Positions 35,085 through 44,049 of a stretch of DNA of 64,000 bases are shown piece by piece (position 1 is the first letter of the stretch; each line of letters begins with the position of its first letter). A program made the translations under genes and the position numbers. Origin of the DNA: Ignavibacteria bacterium (GTDB lineage: Bacteria; Bacteroidota; Ignavibacteria; Tepidaquicellales; Tepidaquicellaceae); the NCBI GenBank assembly GCA_016704345.1, contig JADJAH010000006.1:361555-425554 (forward strand), written 5' to 3'. The notes beneath the pieces are model-generated. The model was given only the letters and a program-made list of their open reading frames with translations. It did no database searches and was not told the DNA's origin.

Positions 35085-35678
35085 TAAAGGGATTGTGTTT
35101 TGATTGTTGCGATAATAGTGTTTTCGAATGAATAATTACAGAAACTTTTTGTTCCCATTCAGATAAGTAGCGCTTCGAAAAGTGTGTAAAATTGGATATT
35201 AAAAAGTTTTGCAAACTTGCCTGCTTATGTTTGCTTTATTTCACGGAGATACACTGAGAAGTAACGGAGTTCCACTGAGGTTGGTCACTTGATTCGGTAG
35301 CTCTAAATTCCACTTGCTTTCGGAATGAAGGGCTCCCTTAATGTGAATAGACATACAGTTTTTCCTAATTTTTTTCTTCATGCACCTCTGTGTTTTCTAT
35401 TGGGAGATCTTGCAAAAAGAACATTCTCAATTTATCCAGTCTTTCTTTTGGGACTGGATAAATCGGCCAATACTGATTTTAAATTTCCGCGATAAATTCA
35501 CAATACTCCAAAACAAACTTAAGTACTGTGTTAAAGCATTTGTCGCATTTGTCCGCTGAAAAATTTGCAGAGTAATTAAGAAGAATCTCTGGGCGATGAG
35601 AATTTGGATTAATATTTTTGTGATAACTCGGCAAAATCGGGAGATGTGAATTTGGAGTATATTTTAATATTCATAAAT
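35085..35678. other. Long intergenic region with a dispersed-repeat remnant
   Basis: No convincing gene is seen on either strand. It holds TCACGGAGATACACTGA at 35241-35257, which recurs with one mismatch at 55273-55289, followed by related pieces (AACGGAGTTCCACTGAGG, and CCTCTGTGTTTTCT further on). The remainder is A/T-rich sequence; the promoter of the protease gene should lie at the left end. Confidence 0.6.
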
Positions 35679-36368
35679 TCACGGATACAATCTCTGCATG
35701 CTCCATTTGCCTTCTGCATCAAGTGAATACTTTATCCTATCATGAAGGCGATTGGCACGGCCTTGCCAGAATTCTATGAATTCCGGTTTGAGACAAACCC
35801 CTCCCCAGTTTTCAGGTCGTGGAATAGTCATGTCTTTAAATCGCACTTCAACTTCATCAGCAATCTTCTCAAGCTGTTCGCGGTTTGACAGTATCTGACT
35901 TTGTGCAGAAGCAAATGCACCGATCTGACTTCCTCTCGGGCGGCTGTGAAAGTATTCATCAGATTGTTCCGCCGAAAGATAACTAACTGTTCCTTCTATC
36001 CTAACCTGTCTGTAAAGCTCTAACCATAAAAATGTCATTGACGCATAGCTGTTGTTTCTAAGTTCTTTTCCTTTTCTGCTGTCATAGTTTGTATAAAATA
36101 CAAATCCGCTTTCATCAAAACCTTTGAGCAGCATGATCCTTCCTGAGGGCCTGCCGTCTGAAGCAGCAGTGGAAAGGTGCATGACATTGGGCTCGTTTAC
36201 TTTATTCTTCACGGCATCTTCAAACCAATTTTCAAACTGAATAATCGGATCAGCAGCCATGTCATTTTCATCAAGCCCATTTGAGATATATTCATTTCTG
36301 AAATTCGCAACAAGTTGTCTCAATGATTTATGCTGAAACTCTTTCTTAGTGATGTTACTTCTGTTCAT
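35679..36368 (-). CDS. pdxH: Pyridoxamine 5'-phosphate oxidase
   Basis: A 229-residue FMN-dependent oxidase that makes pyridoxal 5'-phosphate from the pyridoxamine or pyridoxine phosphates. Family landmarks are MHLSTAASDGRPSGRIMLLK near residue 66, FVFYTNYDSRKGKEL, LYRQVRIEGTVSYL, SRPRGSQIGAFAS and the C-terminal FWQGRANRLHDRI with RLYP at the very end, as in almost all PdxH proteins. I set the start at 36368 (MNRSNITKKEF) because the upstream extension to 36554 is unlike the family and would add 62 residues. It is divergent from dprA. Confidence 0.93.
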   Translation of the reverse strand: MNRSNITKKEFQHKSLRQLVANFRNEYISNGLDENDMAADPIIQFENWFEDAVKNKVNEPNVMHLSTAASDGRPSGRIMLLKGFDESGFVFYTNYDSRKGKELRNNSYASMTFLWLELYRQVRIEGTVSYLSAEQSDEYFHSRPRGSQIGAFASAQSQILSNREQLEKIADEVEVRFKDMTIPRPENWGGVCLKPEFIEFWQGRANRLHDRIKYSLDAEGKWSMQRLYP

Positions 36369-36504
36369 TATTATAGTTAAGTTTGCTGATCGGTAGAATC
36401 TTTTGGATATTGTATTGCAAAGATAAAATTTGCAGGGCTTACAAAATAGTCTGATTATGTATCTACAGAAGTTAAATTTTTTTTCTGTAGAGTAGTTACC
36501 AATC

Positions 36505-36520
36505 ATGTGTGATAACACAT
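36505..36520. promoter_or_regulatory. Perfect palindrome ATGTGT-GATA-ACACAT
   Basis: Six-base arms with a four-base centre in the divergent pdxH/dprA region. The shape fits an operator for a dimeric helix-turn-helix regulator (GntR- or CRP-like). It is 137 bases from the pdxH start and 164 from dprA. Confidence 0.35.
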
Positions 36521-36645
36521 TAGCAAATAATGATAGCAGATAATTCACTTGCATAGTTAATTCTGATTGGTATTCTCCAAAAATCTAAATCAAACAAATT
36601 TCTCGTATCTAATTTTTTACAGTTCAATTAATTTGTTTTAATGAG

Positions 36646-36653
36646 TAAATTTG
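36646..36653 (+). promoter_or_regulatory. Candidate -7 box for the dprA operon
   Basis: TAAATTTG fits TAnnTTTG, 31 bases before the dprA ATG. A -33 TTTG at the usual spacing is not evident. Confidence 0.3.
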
Positions 36654-36683
36654 CAGTGGACGAATGATAAATCTTAAGAAGCT

Positions 36684-37802
36684 ATGAACAAACTCGGATA
36701 TCTTTATTTCCTCAGTTCTATTAAAAAACTCGGAGCATGGAGAATCAGGAATATACTTGATCATTATGATACTCCTGAGAGATTCTTCGCAGCGGAAGAG
36801 AGGCAATATAGAAATGTAGAAGGAATAGACCTTCAAATAACTTCTTCTATAGCAGACGCAATTTACAGGAGAAAAGAAATTGAAGACGAATTTGAAAAGC
36901 TGATTGAAACACTTGAAAAAAAAGAAATAAAGATTTGCTCGATATTTGATGATGAATATCCGGAGAATCTTAAAACTATCTCATCCTCACCGGTTATACT
37001 TTATTTTAAAGGAAGGCTTTCGAGAGACGACAGATATTCACTCGGCATAGTTGGTACAAGGGTTCCGACTGAATATGGAAAACATACTTGTGAAAAACTG
37101 ACAAATGAGGTCTGTGCTTTAAAGATACCTGTCATCAGCGGATTTGCACGAGGCATTGATACAATTGCACACAAGACAGCTTTAAGATGCGGCAATTTGA
37201 CATATGCTGTTTTTGGCTGCGGAGTAGATGTAGTTTATCCGGCAGAAAACAGGAAACTTTATGATGAAATTATTGAAAATGGAGCTGTCATTTCGGAATT
37301 TCCACCCGGCACAAAGCCTGACAAGATGAACTTTCCAAGAAGGAACAGGATCATCAGCGGAATTAGCCTCGGAACAGTTGTTATCGAAAGCAGTATAGGC
37401 GGAGGAGCTGTGCTCACGGCAGAGATGGCGCTTGAACAGAACAAAGAAGTATTTGCAGTACCCGGTTACATTCACTCAAGACAATCTGAGGGAACAAACG
37501 AATTAATAAAGAAAGGGCAGGCTAAACTGATTACGGGTGTTGATGATATCGTCTCCGAGCTTGAAAGGAAGTTGGCTCCTTTGCTCAGCGGTCAACAGAC
37601 GCTTCCGCTTCAGAACAGCAGAGTCAACATTACAAAAGAAGAGAGATTTGTTTTTGAAGTCATAAAGAGAGAGCCAATACACATAGACGATATCAGTGAT
37701 TTGGCAGGCCGGCCGGTTCAGGAATGCTTAGTGCATCTCTTATCTCTTGAATTCAAGTTTCTTATCAGACAGATGCCGGGCAAGTTCTTTTCCAGAAATT
37801 AA
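36684..37802 (+). CDS. dprA: DNA-processing protein DprA
   Basis: A 372-residue protein that binds incoming single-stranded DNA during natural transformation and loads RecA. A short N-terminal helical domain (KLGAWRIRNILDHY) is followed by the Rossmann-like DprA core: GIVGTRVPTEYGK near residue 120, VISGFARGIDTIAHKTAL, FGCGVDVVYPAENRKLYDEI, SEFPPGTKPDKMNFPRRNRI, VVIESSIGGGAVLTAEMALE and VFAVPGYIHS. A C-terminal winged-helix-like domain (HIDDISDLAGRPVQECLVHLL) completes it. It starts the plus-strand run leading to rpoN and hslVU. Confidence 0.93.
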   Translation: MNKLGYLYFLSSIKKLGAWRIRNILDHYDTPERFFAAEERQYRNVEGIDLQITSSIADAIYRRKEIEDEFEKLIETLEKKEIKICSIFDDEYPENLKTISSSPVILYFKGRLSRDDRYSLGIVGTRVPTEYGKHTCEKLTNEVCALKIPVISGFARGIDTIAHKTALRCGNLTYAVFGCGVDVVYPAENRKLYDEIIENGAVISEFPPGTKPDKMNFPRRNRIISGISLGTVVIESSIGGGAVLTAEMALEQNKEVFAVPGYIHSRQSEGTNELIKKGQAKLITGVDDIVSELERKLAPLLSGQQTLPLQNSRVNITKEERFVFEVIKREPIHIDDISDLAGRPVQECLVHLLSLEFKFLIRQMPGKFFSRN

Positions 37803-37811
37803 TCTGACGAG

Positions 37812-38246
37812 TTGGAGAAATTTATTATCGATGACAGGATATTCAGCGTCAAATTCTCCTGTGATATCAGTAAATGTTTTGGAGCATGCTGCACGCTTAA
37901 AGGAGCAGGAGGCGCACCGCTTCTTGATGAAGAAGTATCGAAGATAAAGAATGTCTTGAAGACCGTAACTAAACATCTGAGCGAAAGACACAAAGATGTT
38001 ATCCAAGTTGAAGGGTTTTTGGAAGGAGAGAAAGGTGATTATTCTGTCAAGAGTGTGGATGACTCCGAGTGTGTGTTTGCATTCTACGAAGACGGAATTG
38101 CAAGGTGTGCGTTTCAAAAGGCTCATGCTGAAAACGAGATTGATTTTCCGAAGCCTATATCGTGTCACCTCTATCCGATAAGGATTCAGGGAAAAAGAGA
38201 AATATCATCCGGTACGAAGAAATGTATGAATGCCAGGATGCCATAG
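37812..38246 (+). CDS. DUF3109-family protein, N-terminal part (frameshift at 38192-38196)
   Basis: A Cys-rich protein of the DUF3109 type, related in style to the YkgJ metal-binding group. The first part shows CDISKCFGACC near residue 17, GAPLLDEEV, CVFAFYEDGIARCAFQKAH and ISCHLYPIRI, all arranged as in the Bacteroidetes family; the spaced Cys residues probably bind a metal or Fe-S cluster. After ISCHLYPIRIQGK the frame is lost at a run of five A (38192-38196); one extra A restores the family's C-terminal half in the next entry. It begins nine bases after dprA. The function of the family is unknown. Confidence 0.75.
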   Translation: MEKFIIDDRIFSVKFSCDISKCFGACCTLKGAGGAPLLDEEVSKIKNVLKTVTKHLSERHKDVIQVEGFLEGEKGDYSVKSVDDSECVFAFYEDGIARCAFQKAHAENEIDFPKPISCHLYPIRIQGKREISSGTKKCMNARMP

Positions 38247-38416
38247 TTAAAGGTGAAAAGGAAGACATAACAGTTTTTGAGTTTTCAAAATCACCATTGA
38301 TAAGGGAATATGGAAAAGAGTTTTATAAAGGACTGAAAAAACTTACATGGAGGACTGAACAATGCTTAGGCAAATACAAACACAGAAACAAGTACAGAAG
38401 CTGCTGCCAAAAATAG
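38162..38416 (+). CDS. DUF3109-family protein, C-terminal part
   Basis: The frame that continues the previous entry from about 38194. It reads RNIIRYEEMYECQDAIVKG then EDITVFEFSKSPLIREYGKE and FYKGLKKL, which matches the usual end of DUF3109 proteins (conserved Cys, then a K/S-P-L-I-R-x-Y-G segment). The bases before 38194 in this frame are not coding, so this is not a separate gene. The last 55 bases overlap the start of rpoN. Confidence 0.65.
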   Translation: MSPLSDKDSGKKRNIIRYEEMYECQDAIVKGEKEDITVFEFSKSPLIREYGKEFYKGLKKLTWRTEQCLGKYKHRNKYRSCCQK

Positions 38417-39909
38417 TGCTCAACCAGAATTTGCTTGCAATTCCGGCAATAGCTCTTGATAATCTCGTCAAGAGGGAACTTGAACAGAATCCTCTTCTTG
38501 AAGAAGGACCGGAATCTGAAAATGAACCTACAGATGATGCTCTTCTGAACGAAGAGAAAGATCAACCAAACGAGGACTTTGTCAGAGACAATCCATCTCC
38601 TCTGGAAAGTTCTGTTGATGCAACGGCCAATGAAGAAGAAGGTATATTGTTTCCTGCAGAAACATCTGATAAGAAGGATGAGTATGATTGGGATGAATAT
38701 TTTCAGAATGAAGCGGAAGAGTATAAGTCATACGATGCCGGAGAAGAAACAACTTTTGACTATGGAAACATCTCTGACCCCGGCAGTAAACTTCATGAGA
38801 GTCTCATACTTCAGATACATCTTTCAGATTTACCCCGTAAATTAATTTTTGTTGCCGAGGAGATAATCAATTCTCTGGACGAAGACGGATTCTTCACAGA
38901 CGAAGCGGAGAATATTGTTCTTGATCTGGAAGAGAAGAAAATAGGAACGGAGTTTGAAAGTGAGAAATTTACCATTGATGATTTCAATTCGGCTTTGCAA
39001 TATATTCATAAAGAAGTAGATCCGCCCGGCATAGGAGCAAGAAATCTGAAGGAAAACTTGTTGATACAGATCGAAAGAGGAAAGTATGAAAGCAGATTGA
39101 AGTCGCTGGCCATCGAAGCAATTACTGACCACTTTCAGGATATCAAGAATAAGCGTTTCGAGAGGCTTGAGAAAGAATTGAAAACAACTCCCGATGAAAT
39201 GCGAAGTGTGTTTGAACTGCTTCATGGACTGAATCCCAAACCAGGTTATGAGGATGCTTTTGATCTTGAGAATTATATAGTACCGGACATAATCGTGAAA
39301 TCAAGAGACGGCAGCTTTGATATATTTCTCAATGAGAAATTTACTCCTTCTTTAAGAGTAAACAGTGCATACAGGGATATGTATCTTAACAACAAAAAAG
39401 ATCTGGATAAAGACACGAAGACATATTTGCTGAATAATTTCAATAAGGCAAAATGGTTTATTGATGCTATTAATTCCAGACGAGATACGATGATCAAAAT
39501 AATGGAAGCAATTATCAAAAGGCAGAAAGAATTCTTCAACAGCAATGGTGAAAATCTCAAACCATTGCTGGAAAAAGATGTGGCCGAAGATATCAAAATG
39601 GATACTTCAACTGTCAGCCGGGCCGTAAAGAATAAGTATGTACAAACAGATTTTGGAATATATGATTTGAGATCCTTCTTTACTTCTACAATGCAGACAT
39701 CAGCCGGGGACGACATTTCAAATACCGAGATCAAGGTCAAGCTAAAGGCACTAATAGAAGCCGAAAACAAGCTGAATCCGCTTACTGATCTCGAAATGTC
39801 CGCAGAGTTGAGGAAAATGGGACTTCAGGTTGCACGCAGAACAGTTGCCAAATACAGGGAATCGCTTGATTTCCCAATTGCTAAGCTAAGAAGAGAGATT
39901 AGTGATTGA
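38362..39909 (+). CDS. rpoN: RNA polymerase sigma-54 factor
   Basis: A 515-residue sigma-54. The N-terminal activator-contact region I is Gln/Leu-rich (QTQKQVQKLLPKIVLNQNLL, then LEQNPLLEEG). A very acidic region II follows (about residues 50-150), then the core-binding region, the helix-turn-helix (EDIKMDTSTVSRAVKNKYV) and the invariant RpoN box ARRTVAKYRE at residues 491-500. It reads -24/-12 promoters and needs AAA+ activators, none of which are in this window. It sits just before hslV and after the DUF3109 gene. Confidence 0.95.
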   Translation: MLRQIQTQKQVQKLLPKIVLNQNLLAIPAIALDNLVKRELEQNPLLEEGPESENEPTDDALLNEEKDQPNEDFVRDNPSPLESSVDATANEEEGILFPAETSDKKDEYDWDEYFQNEAEEYKSYDAGEETTFDYGNISDPGSKLHESLILQIHLSDLPRKLIFVAEEIINSLDEDGFFTDEAENIVLDLEEKKIGTEFESEKFTIDDFNSALQYIHKEVDPPGIGARNLKENLLIQIERGKYESRLKSLAIEAITDHFQDIKNKRFERLEKELKTTPDEMRSVFELLHGLNPKPGYEDAFDLENYIVPDIIVKSRDGSFDIFLNEKFTPSLRVNSAYRDMYLNNKKDLDKDTKTYLLNNFNKAKWFIDAINSRRDTMIKIMEAIIKRQKEFFNSNGENLKPLLEKDVAEDIKMDTSTVSRAVKNKYVQTDFGIYDLRSFFTSTMQTSAGDDISNTEIKVKLKALIEAENKLNPLTDLEMSAELRKMGLQVARRTVAKYRESLDFPIAKLRREISD

Positions 39910-39983
39910 AGCCACTTGAGTTAATCGAAAATTATACAAAACTGTGTTTTCGAATTTAGAATTTGAAATCAAACAATAAATAG

Positions 39984-40529
39984 TTGAGTAAAAGACAACA
40001 GATCAGTTCAACGACCGTTATAGGCCTTATTCGAAATGGTGTTGCAGTGATCGGCAGTGACGGTCAGGTCACAATGGGTTCTACGGTAATGAAACACACT
40101 ACAAGGAAGGTCAGAAAGATTTTTAATGACAAGGTACTTGTGGGATTTGCAGGAGCTACTTCAGATGCATTTACACTTTTCGAAAGATTCGAGTCAAAGC
40201 TCGAACAATACAAAGGAAACCTTTCACGCGCAGCGGTTGAACTTGCCAAAGAATGGAGAACCGATAAGTATCTCCGAAGGCTTGAGGCTCTCCTTGCAGT
40301 TCTTGACAAAGAGCACTCTCTGATAATATCCGGGACAGGCGATATAATTGAACCTGATGATGGAATAGTTGCCATCGGGTCCGGAGGTCCTTATGCCTTA
40401 ACTGCGGCAAGAATGCTCTTGAAATACACTGACTTGTCTGGAGAGGATATTGTCAGAGAGTCATTGAATCAAGCAGCAGACATTTGCATTTACACTAACA
40501 CTAACATTACAATCGAAACCCTTAAATAG
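39984..40529 (+). CDS. hslV: ATP-dependent protease peptidase subunit HslV
   Basis: A 181-residue proteasome-like peptidase. Starting at the TTG at 39984, the first nine residues would be removed to expose the nucleophile Thr10 (SSTTVIGLIR). Conserved parts are DGQVTMGSTVMK, the KVLVGFAGATSDAFTL segment, the DKEHSLIISGTGDIIEP region and AIGSGGPYALTAARML. It assembles as two stacked hexamers capped by the HslU ATPase encoded next, with 15 bases between them. It is known to degrade misfolded and regulatory proteins. Confidence 0.95.
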   Translation: MSKRQQISSTTVIGLIRNGVAVIGSDGQVTMGSTVMKHTTRKVRKIFNDKVLVGFAGATSDAFTLFERFESKLEQYKGNLSRAAVELAKEWRTDKYLRRLEALLAVLDKEHSLIISGTGDIIEPDDGIVAIGSGGPYALTAARMLLKYTDLSGEDIVRESLNQAADICIYTNTNITIETLK

Positions 40530-40544
40530 GAAAGGATTAAAGCT

Positions 40545-41972
40545 TTGACTGAAGAACCAAAGAAAAAAGGCAGAGGAAGGCCAAAGAAGTCTGAAGTGCC
40601 CGCAGAAATTGTAAAGGACAGGCAACTTACACCTTCCGAAATTGTCGAAGAACTCGATAAGTATGTGATTGGCCAGGATTTCGCAAAAAAATCTGTTGCA
40701 ATAGCGCTTAGAAACAGATGGAGGCGTCAGCAGGTGAAGGACTTTATGAGAGATGAGATAATGCCGAACAATATTATTATGATCGGACCGACTGGAGTTG
40801 GGAAGACAGAGATTGCCAGGAGATTATCAAAGCTTGCCAATGCACCGTTCATCAAAGTGGAAGCATCAAAGTTTACTGAAGTGGGCTACGTCGGCAGAGA
40901 TGTTGAATCGATGATAAGAGAACTGACGGATCTCTCTGTGACTATAGTGAAAACACAGAAAATGGAAGAAGTGCAGATAAAGGCGGCAGAGAATGCAGAT
41001 GAAAGAATTCTTGACATAATCCTTCCCAAGAAGAAAAAGCAGTCGGATGAAAGCGAAAATGGAGATGAAGTTCATGAAGAAGAAAAGAGTTCCACAAGAG
41101 ATAAGCTTAGAGTGCAATTAAAAAACGGTGAGCTCGATAAGAGAGTAATTGAACTCGATGTATCAGGCGACAATTATCCGATGTTACAGGTACTCGGTCC
41201 TCTCGGTCTTGATGAAATGGGAGTTAATCTGAATGACTTATTTGGAAATATGATGCCTAAGAAACCAAAGAAACGAAAGATGGATATTGAAGAGGCAAGA
41301 AAGGTTCTTACACAAGAAGAATCGGCAAAGCTGATTGACATGGATGCTGCAGTCAGGGAAGCGGTTGTAAAAGTGGAAGAGAGCGGAATAGTATTTATTG
41401 ACGAGATTGACAAAGTTGCAGGCGGTCATTCGAAAGGCATGGGCCCTGATGTTTCGAGAGAGGGTGTACAAAGAGATCTACTGCCAATAGTTGAAGGCTC
41501 AACTGTTATTACTAAGTACGGTCCTGTCAGGACGGACCATATTCTGTTCATTGCTTCAGGCGCTTTTCATACATCAAAACCGAGTGATCTTATTCCTGAA
41601 TTACAGGGAAGGTTTCCTATCAGAGTTGAGCTTGCCAACTTAGGTGAGGATGATTTCATTAAGATTTTGACTCAGCCGGAAAACGCCTTGATCAAGCAAT
41701 ACAAGGCGCTGTTTGAATCAGAAGGTGTAAAGATTGAATTCACGGAAGATTCTATTCGCGAGATTGCAAGGATTGCTGCGCAGGTCAATGAACAGGTTGA
41801 AAATATTGGAGCAAGAAGACTGCATACAATACTGACCACGGTTCTTGAAGAACTTCTTTTTGAAATGCCGGACAAGATTGAATCTAAGAAAGTGAACATC
41901 GACAAAGCGTATGTAAACGAAAAGCTGAATTCAATAGTGAAGAACCGTGATCTAAGCAGATATATTCTCTGA
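40545..41972 (+). CDS. hslU: ATP-dependent protease ATPase subunit HslU with basic N-terminal extension
   Basis: A 475-residue AAA+ unfoldase and partner of HslV. Walker A is GPTGVGKT (residues 81-88), Walker B is VFIDEID in the second half of the AAA core, the pore loop is GYVGRDV, and the C-terminal DLSRYIL tail docks into HslV. The I-domain between Walker A and B is about 130 residues long and highly charged. The TTG at 40545 has AAAGGA upstream and gives a 27-residue extension with an AT-hook-like KKKGRGRPKK not seen in E. coli HslU; a GTG at 40596 would remove it. Confidence 0.93.
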   Translation: MTEEPKKKGRGRPKKSEVPAEIVKDRQLTPSEIVEELDKYVIGQDFAKKSVAIALRNRWRRQQVKDFMRDEIMPNNIIMIGPTGVGKTEIARRLSKLANAPFIKVEASKFTEVGYVGRDVESMIRELTDLSVTIVKTQKMEEVQIKAAENADERILDIILPKKKKQSDESENGDEVHEEEKSSTRDKLRVQLKNGELDKRVIELDVSGDNYPMLQVLGPLGLDEMGVNLNDLFGNMMPKKPKKRKMDIEEARKVLTQEESAKLIDMDAAVREAVVKVEESGIVFIDEIDKVAGGHSKGMGPDVSREGVQRDLLPIVEGSTVITKYGPVRTDHILFIASGAFHTSKPSDLIPELQGRFPIRVELANLGEDDFIKILTQPENALIKQYKALFESEGVKIEFTEDSIREIARIAAQVNEQVENIGARRLHTILTTVLEELLFEMPDKIESKKVNIDKAYVNEKLNSIVKNRDLSRYIL

Positions 41973-41979
41973 TTTCCGG

Positions 41980-42714
41980 ATGAGAATTTATCTGTATATA
42001 TTGATTGCCATATTTTTTGCCGGCGGAATTTCCGAAGCACAGATAAAGCAAAGAACACAGAACAGGGTGTTTTATACCGGAGTCGGGTATAAGTTCGTAT
42101 TGTTTACTGACAGCGAAGCCCGTTCAGCATATCCTTTCTTTGATATTACAGATCAGGCATTTGTCAAGGAACTGGGCGGATTCTTCGGGATGGTGTTGAG
42201 CGAGAGAGTAGCTTTTGAACTTGCTCCGTCATATATATTCAGCAATGAGTATGGATCTGACGACAGCGAAGCAGACGGCGGTGGTTTCTATTTCAAAGAG
42301 AGCGGAGTGGAAAGATATTATGTGCCGTCTGATGCAAAAATGTTTGCAATTCCAGTCAACGCGCGTATCAAATATTTTCCGTTTGCCAAAGATTATAGCT
42401 CAGCTTTCAATCTTCTTTACTTCGGTGCGGGAGCAGGTCCGATTTATATAAGTGAAGAGATGACTCAGAGAGTCTATACAGACGAAGGAAGGCTTGACTA
42501 TTTGGGAGTAGGGCAATATGCAGATGATTTTTGGACTGTAAACTTTGAGGCAATTGCCGGAATTGCTACTGTCTCAAAATTCGGAATTGGTTTTGAAATG
42601 AGCTATAGATTCATTCCACTTGGTTCTGCCGACGGAACAAAACCATTGATAACTTCAATCGCAAAAAACTTCAACAGTTTTAATAGTGCTGCTAATGTTA
42701 TTTATAAGTTCTGA
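41980..42714 (+). CDS. Outer-membrane beta-barrel protein (OmpA/porin-like fold)
   Basis: A 244-residue exported protein. A signal peptide (MRIYLYILIAIFFAGGISEA) is followed by eight to ten amphipathic, aromatic-rich strands (VFYTGVGYKFVLF, VAFELAPSYIF, AFNLLYFGAGAGPIYI, FGIGFEMSYRFIPLG) and a terminal NVIYKF ending in Phe, as expected for BAM-assembled barrels. It starts seven bases after hslU and may be cotranscribed. It resembles the small outer-membrane barrels of the FCB group; no ligand is evident. Confidence 0.75.
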   Translation: MRIYLYILIAIFFAGGISEAQIKQRTQNRVFYTGVGYKFVLFTDSEARSAYPFFDITDQAFVKELGGFFGMVLSERVAFELAPSYIFSNEYGSDDSEADGGGFYFKESGVERYYVPSDAKMFAIPVNARIKYFPFAKDYSSAFNLLYFGAGAGPIYISEEMTQRVYTDEGRLDYLGVGQYADDFWTVNFEAIAGIATVSKFGIGFEMSYRFIPLGSADGTKPLITSIAKNFNSFNSAANVIYKF

Positions 42715-42728
42715 AAAGTCTTCCGTCC

Positions 42729-42745
42729 CCGCTGAGTTTCAGCGG
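42729..42745. terminator. Hairpin between convergent genes
   Basis: CCGCTGA-GTT-TCAGCGG, a perfect seven-base stem between the outer-membrane gene and the acyl-CoA dehydrogenase gene. There is no clear T-run, so termination is likely but weakly supported. Confidence 0.45.
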
Positions 42746-42880
42746 AAACCAATCTTACATGACATTATCTTTGCCCCTGCTGAGTCCCTCTGAAGATATC
42801 AATAGGGATCGGATGAAAACTCAAAGCGGGAGAAACACGACAGACCGTAAACACTTCTCATACTTGAGAAGATCAGCTTC

Positions 42881-44026
42881 TTAGCCGCCTCGCAAAAGTT
42901 CTCTTGCAACAACAATTCTCTGGATCTCACTTGTGCCTTCGTAAATCTGAGTGATCTTTGAATCTCTGAGATATCTTTCAACAAGATACTCTCTGACATA
43001 TCCGTAACCGCCGTGTACTTGAATTGCTTCCAAAGCACAATGAACAGCGGCCTGGCTGGCAAGCAATTTTCCCATTGATGCTTCCTTTACATATTTCTTT
43101 CCCTGGTCTTTGTTCAGGGCCGCCTGATAAATAAGTAATCTTGCAGCTTCAATAAGCGTTGCCATTTCCGCGATCTTGAATTGAATAGCCTGAAGATTTG
43201 ATATCGGAGCATCAAAAGCTTTTCTTTCTTTAGAATATTTTATTGCAGCTTCAAGACTTGCCTGAGCAATTCCCAAAGCTTGTGCAGCTACGCCTATCCT
43301 GCCGCCGTTGAGTGTCTCCATTGCAATCTTAAATCCGATTCCTTCTTCACCCAAAAGATTTTCTTTCGGAACCTTCACATTGTTGAGTCCGAGAGTGCAC
43401 GTGTCTGAGCTTCTTATACCAAGCTTGTCTTCTTTTTTCCCGATTTCAATGCCGTCGTATTTCTTCTCCACTATAAAAGTTGAAATGCCTTTGTAACCCT
43501 TCGACTTATCTGTCATTGCCTGAATGAGATAAACATCAGCATTCACTCCGTTGGTGATCCAGTTCTTCATTCCGTTGAGTACGTAATGGTCTCCTTCGAG
43601 TACTGCCACAGTTTTTTGATCAGTTGCATCGCTGCCTGCTTCCGGTTCGGAAAGACAAAATGCGCCAAGCATTTGTCCTGTCGCAAGAGGAGTAAGATAT
43701 TTTTCCTTCAGAAAATCTGTACCGAACTTCTCAATCCCGTAACACACAAGCGAATTGTTGACAGACATAATAACTCCAACCGAAGCATCCTTCTTTGATA
43801 TTTCCTCTATTGCAAGGACATAGCTGACAGTGTCCATCCCTGCTCCGCCCCATTCGTGATTAACCATCATACCCATAAAGCCAAGTTCGCCTAACTTTTT
43901 CACTATCTCAAACGGGAACTCCGAATTTGCATCTCTTTCGGAAGAGCTTGGTGCAATTTCTGACTCGGCAAAGTCTCTTGCTGCATCGCGTATAGCTGCC
44001 TGGTCTTCAGTCAGTTCAAAATTCAT
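42881..44026 (-). CDS. Acyl-CoA dehydrogenase
   Basis: A 381-residue FAD flavoprotein that introduces the trans-2 double bond in acyl-CoA, the first step of beta-oxidation. The N-terminal helical domain opens with FELTEDQAAIRDAARDFAE. The middle beta domain has MLGAFCLSEPEAGSDATDQK and the C-terminal helices have YLRDSKITQIYEGTSEIQRI, where Glu of YEGTSE is the usual catalytic base in short- and medium-chain members. The chain-length preference cannot be read directly; butyryl-CoA is a good guess given the neighbours. It is the last gene of the minus-strand metabolic run. Confidence 0.92.
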   Translation of the reverse strand: MNFELTEDQAAIRDAARDFAESEIAPSSSERDANSEFPFEIVKKLGELGFMGMMVNHEWGGAGMDTVSYVLAIEEISKKDASVGVIMSVNNSLVCYGIEKFGTDFLKEKYLTPLATGQMLGAFCLSEPEAGSDATDQKTVAVLEGDHYVLNGMKNWITNGVNADVYLIQAMTDKSKGYKGISTFIVEKKYDGIEIGKKEDKLGIRSSDTCTLGLNNVKVPKENLLGEEGIGFKIAMETLNGGRIGVAAQALGIAQASLEAAIKYSKERKAFDAPISNLQAIQFKIAEMATLIEAARLLIYQAALNKDQGKKYVKEASMGKLLASQAAVHCALEAIQVHGGYGYVREYLVERYLRDSKITQIYEGTSEIQRIVVARELLRGG

Positions 44027-44049
44027 TTAGTTGGATTTTATTTATTTAT

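Larger units (their letters stand above)
36369..36683. other. Divergent promoter region between pdxH and dprA
   Basis: No gene is seen. It contains the palindrome at 36505, a CTACAGAA/TTCTGTAG inverted repeat (36463-36470 with 36483-36490) around a T-rich loop, and TAAATTTG at 36646, a possible -7 box for dprA. Confidence 0.5.

Noticed and set aside
36369..36554. N-terminal extension of PdxH to 36554
   Set aside because: The extra 62 residues do not resemble PdxH, and the family-consistent start is at 36368.
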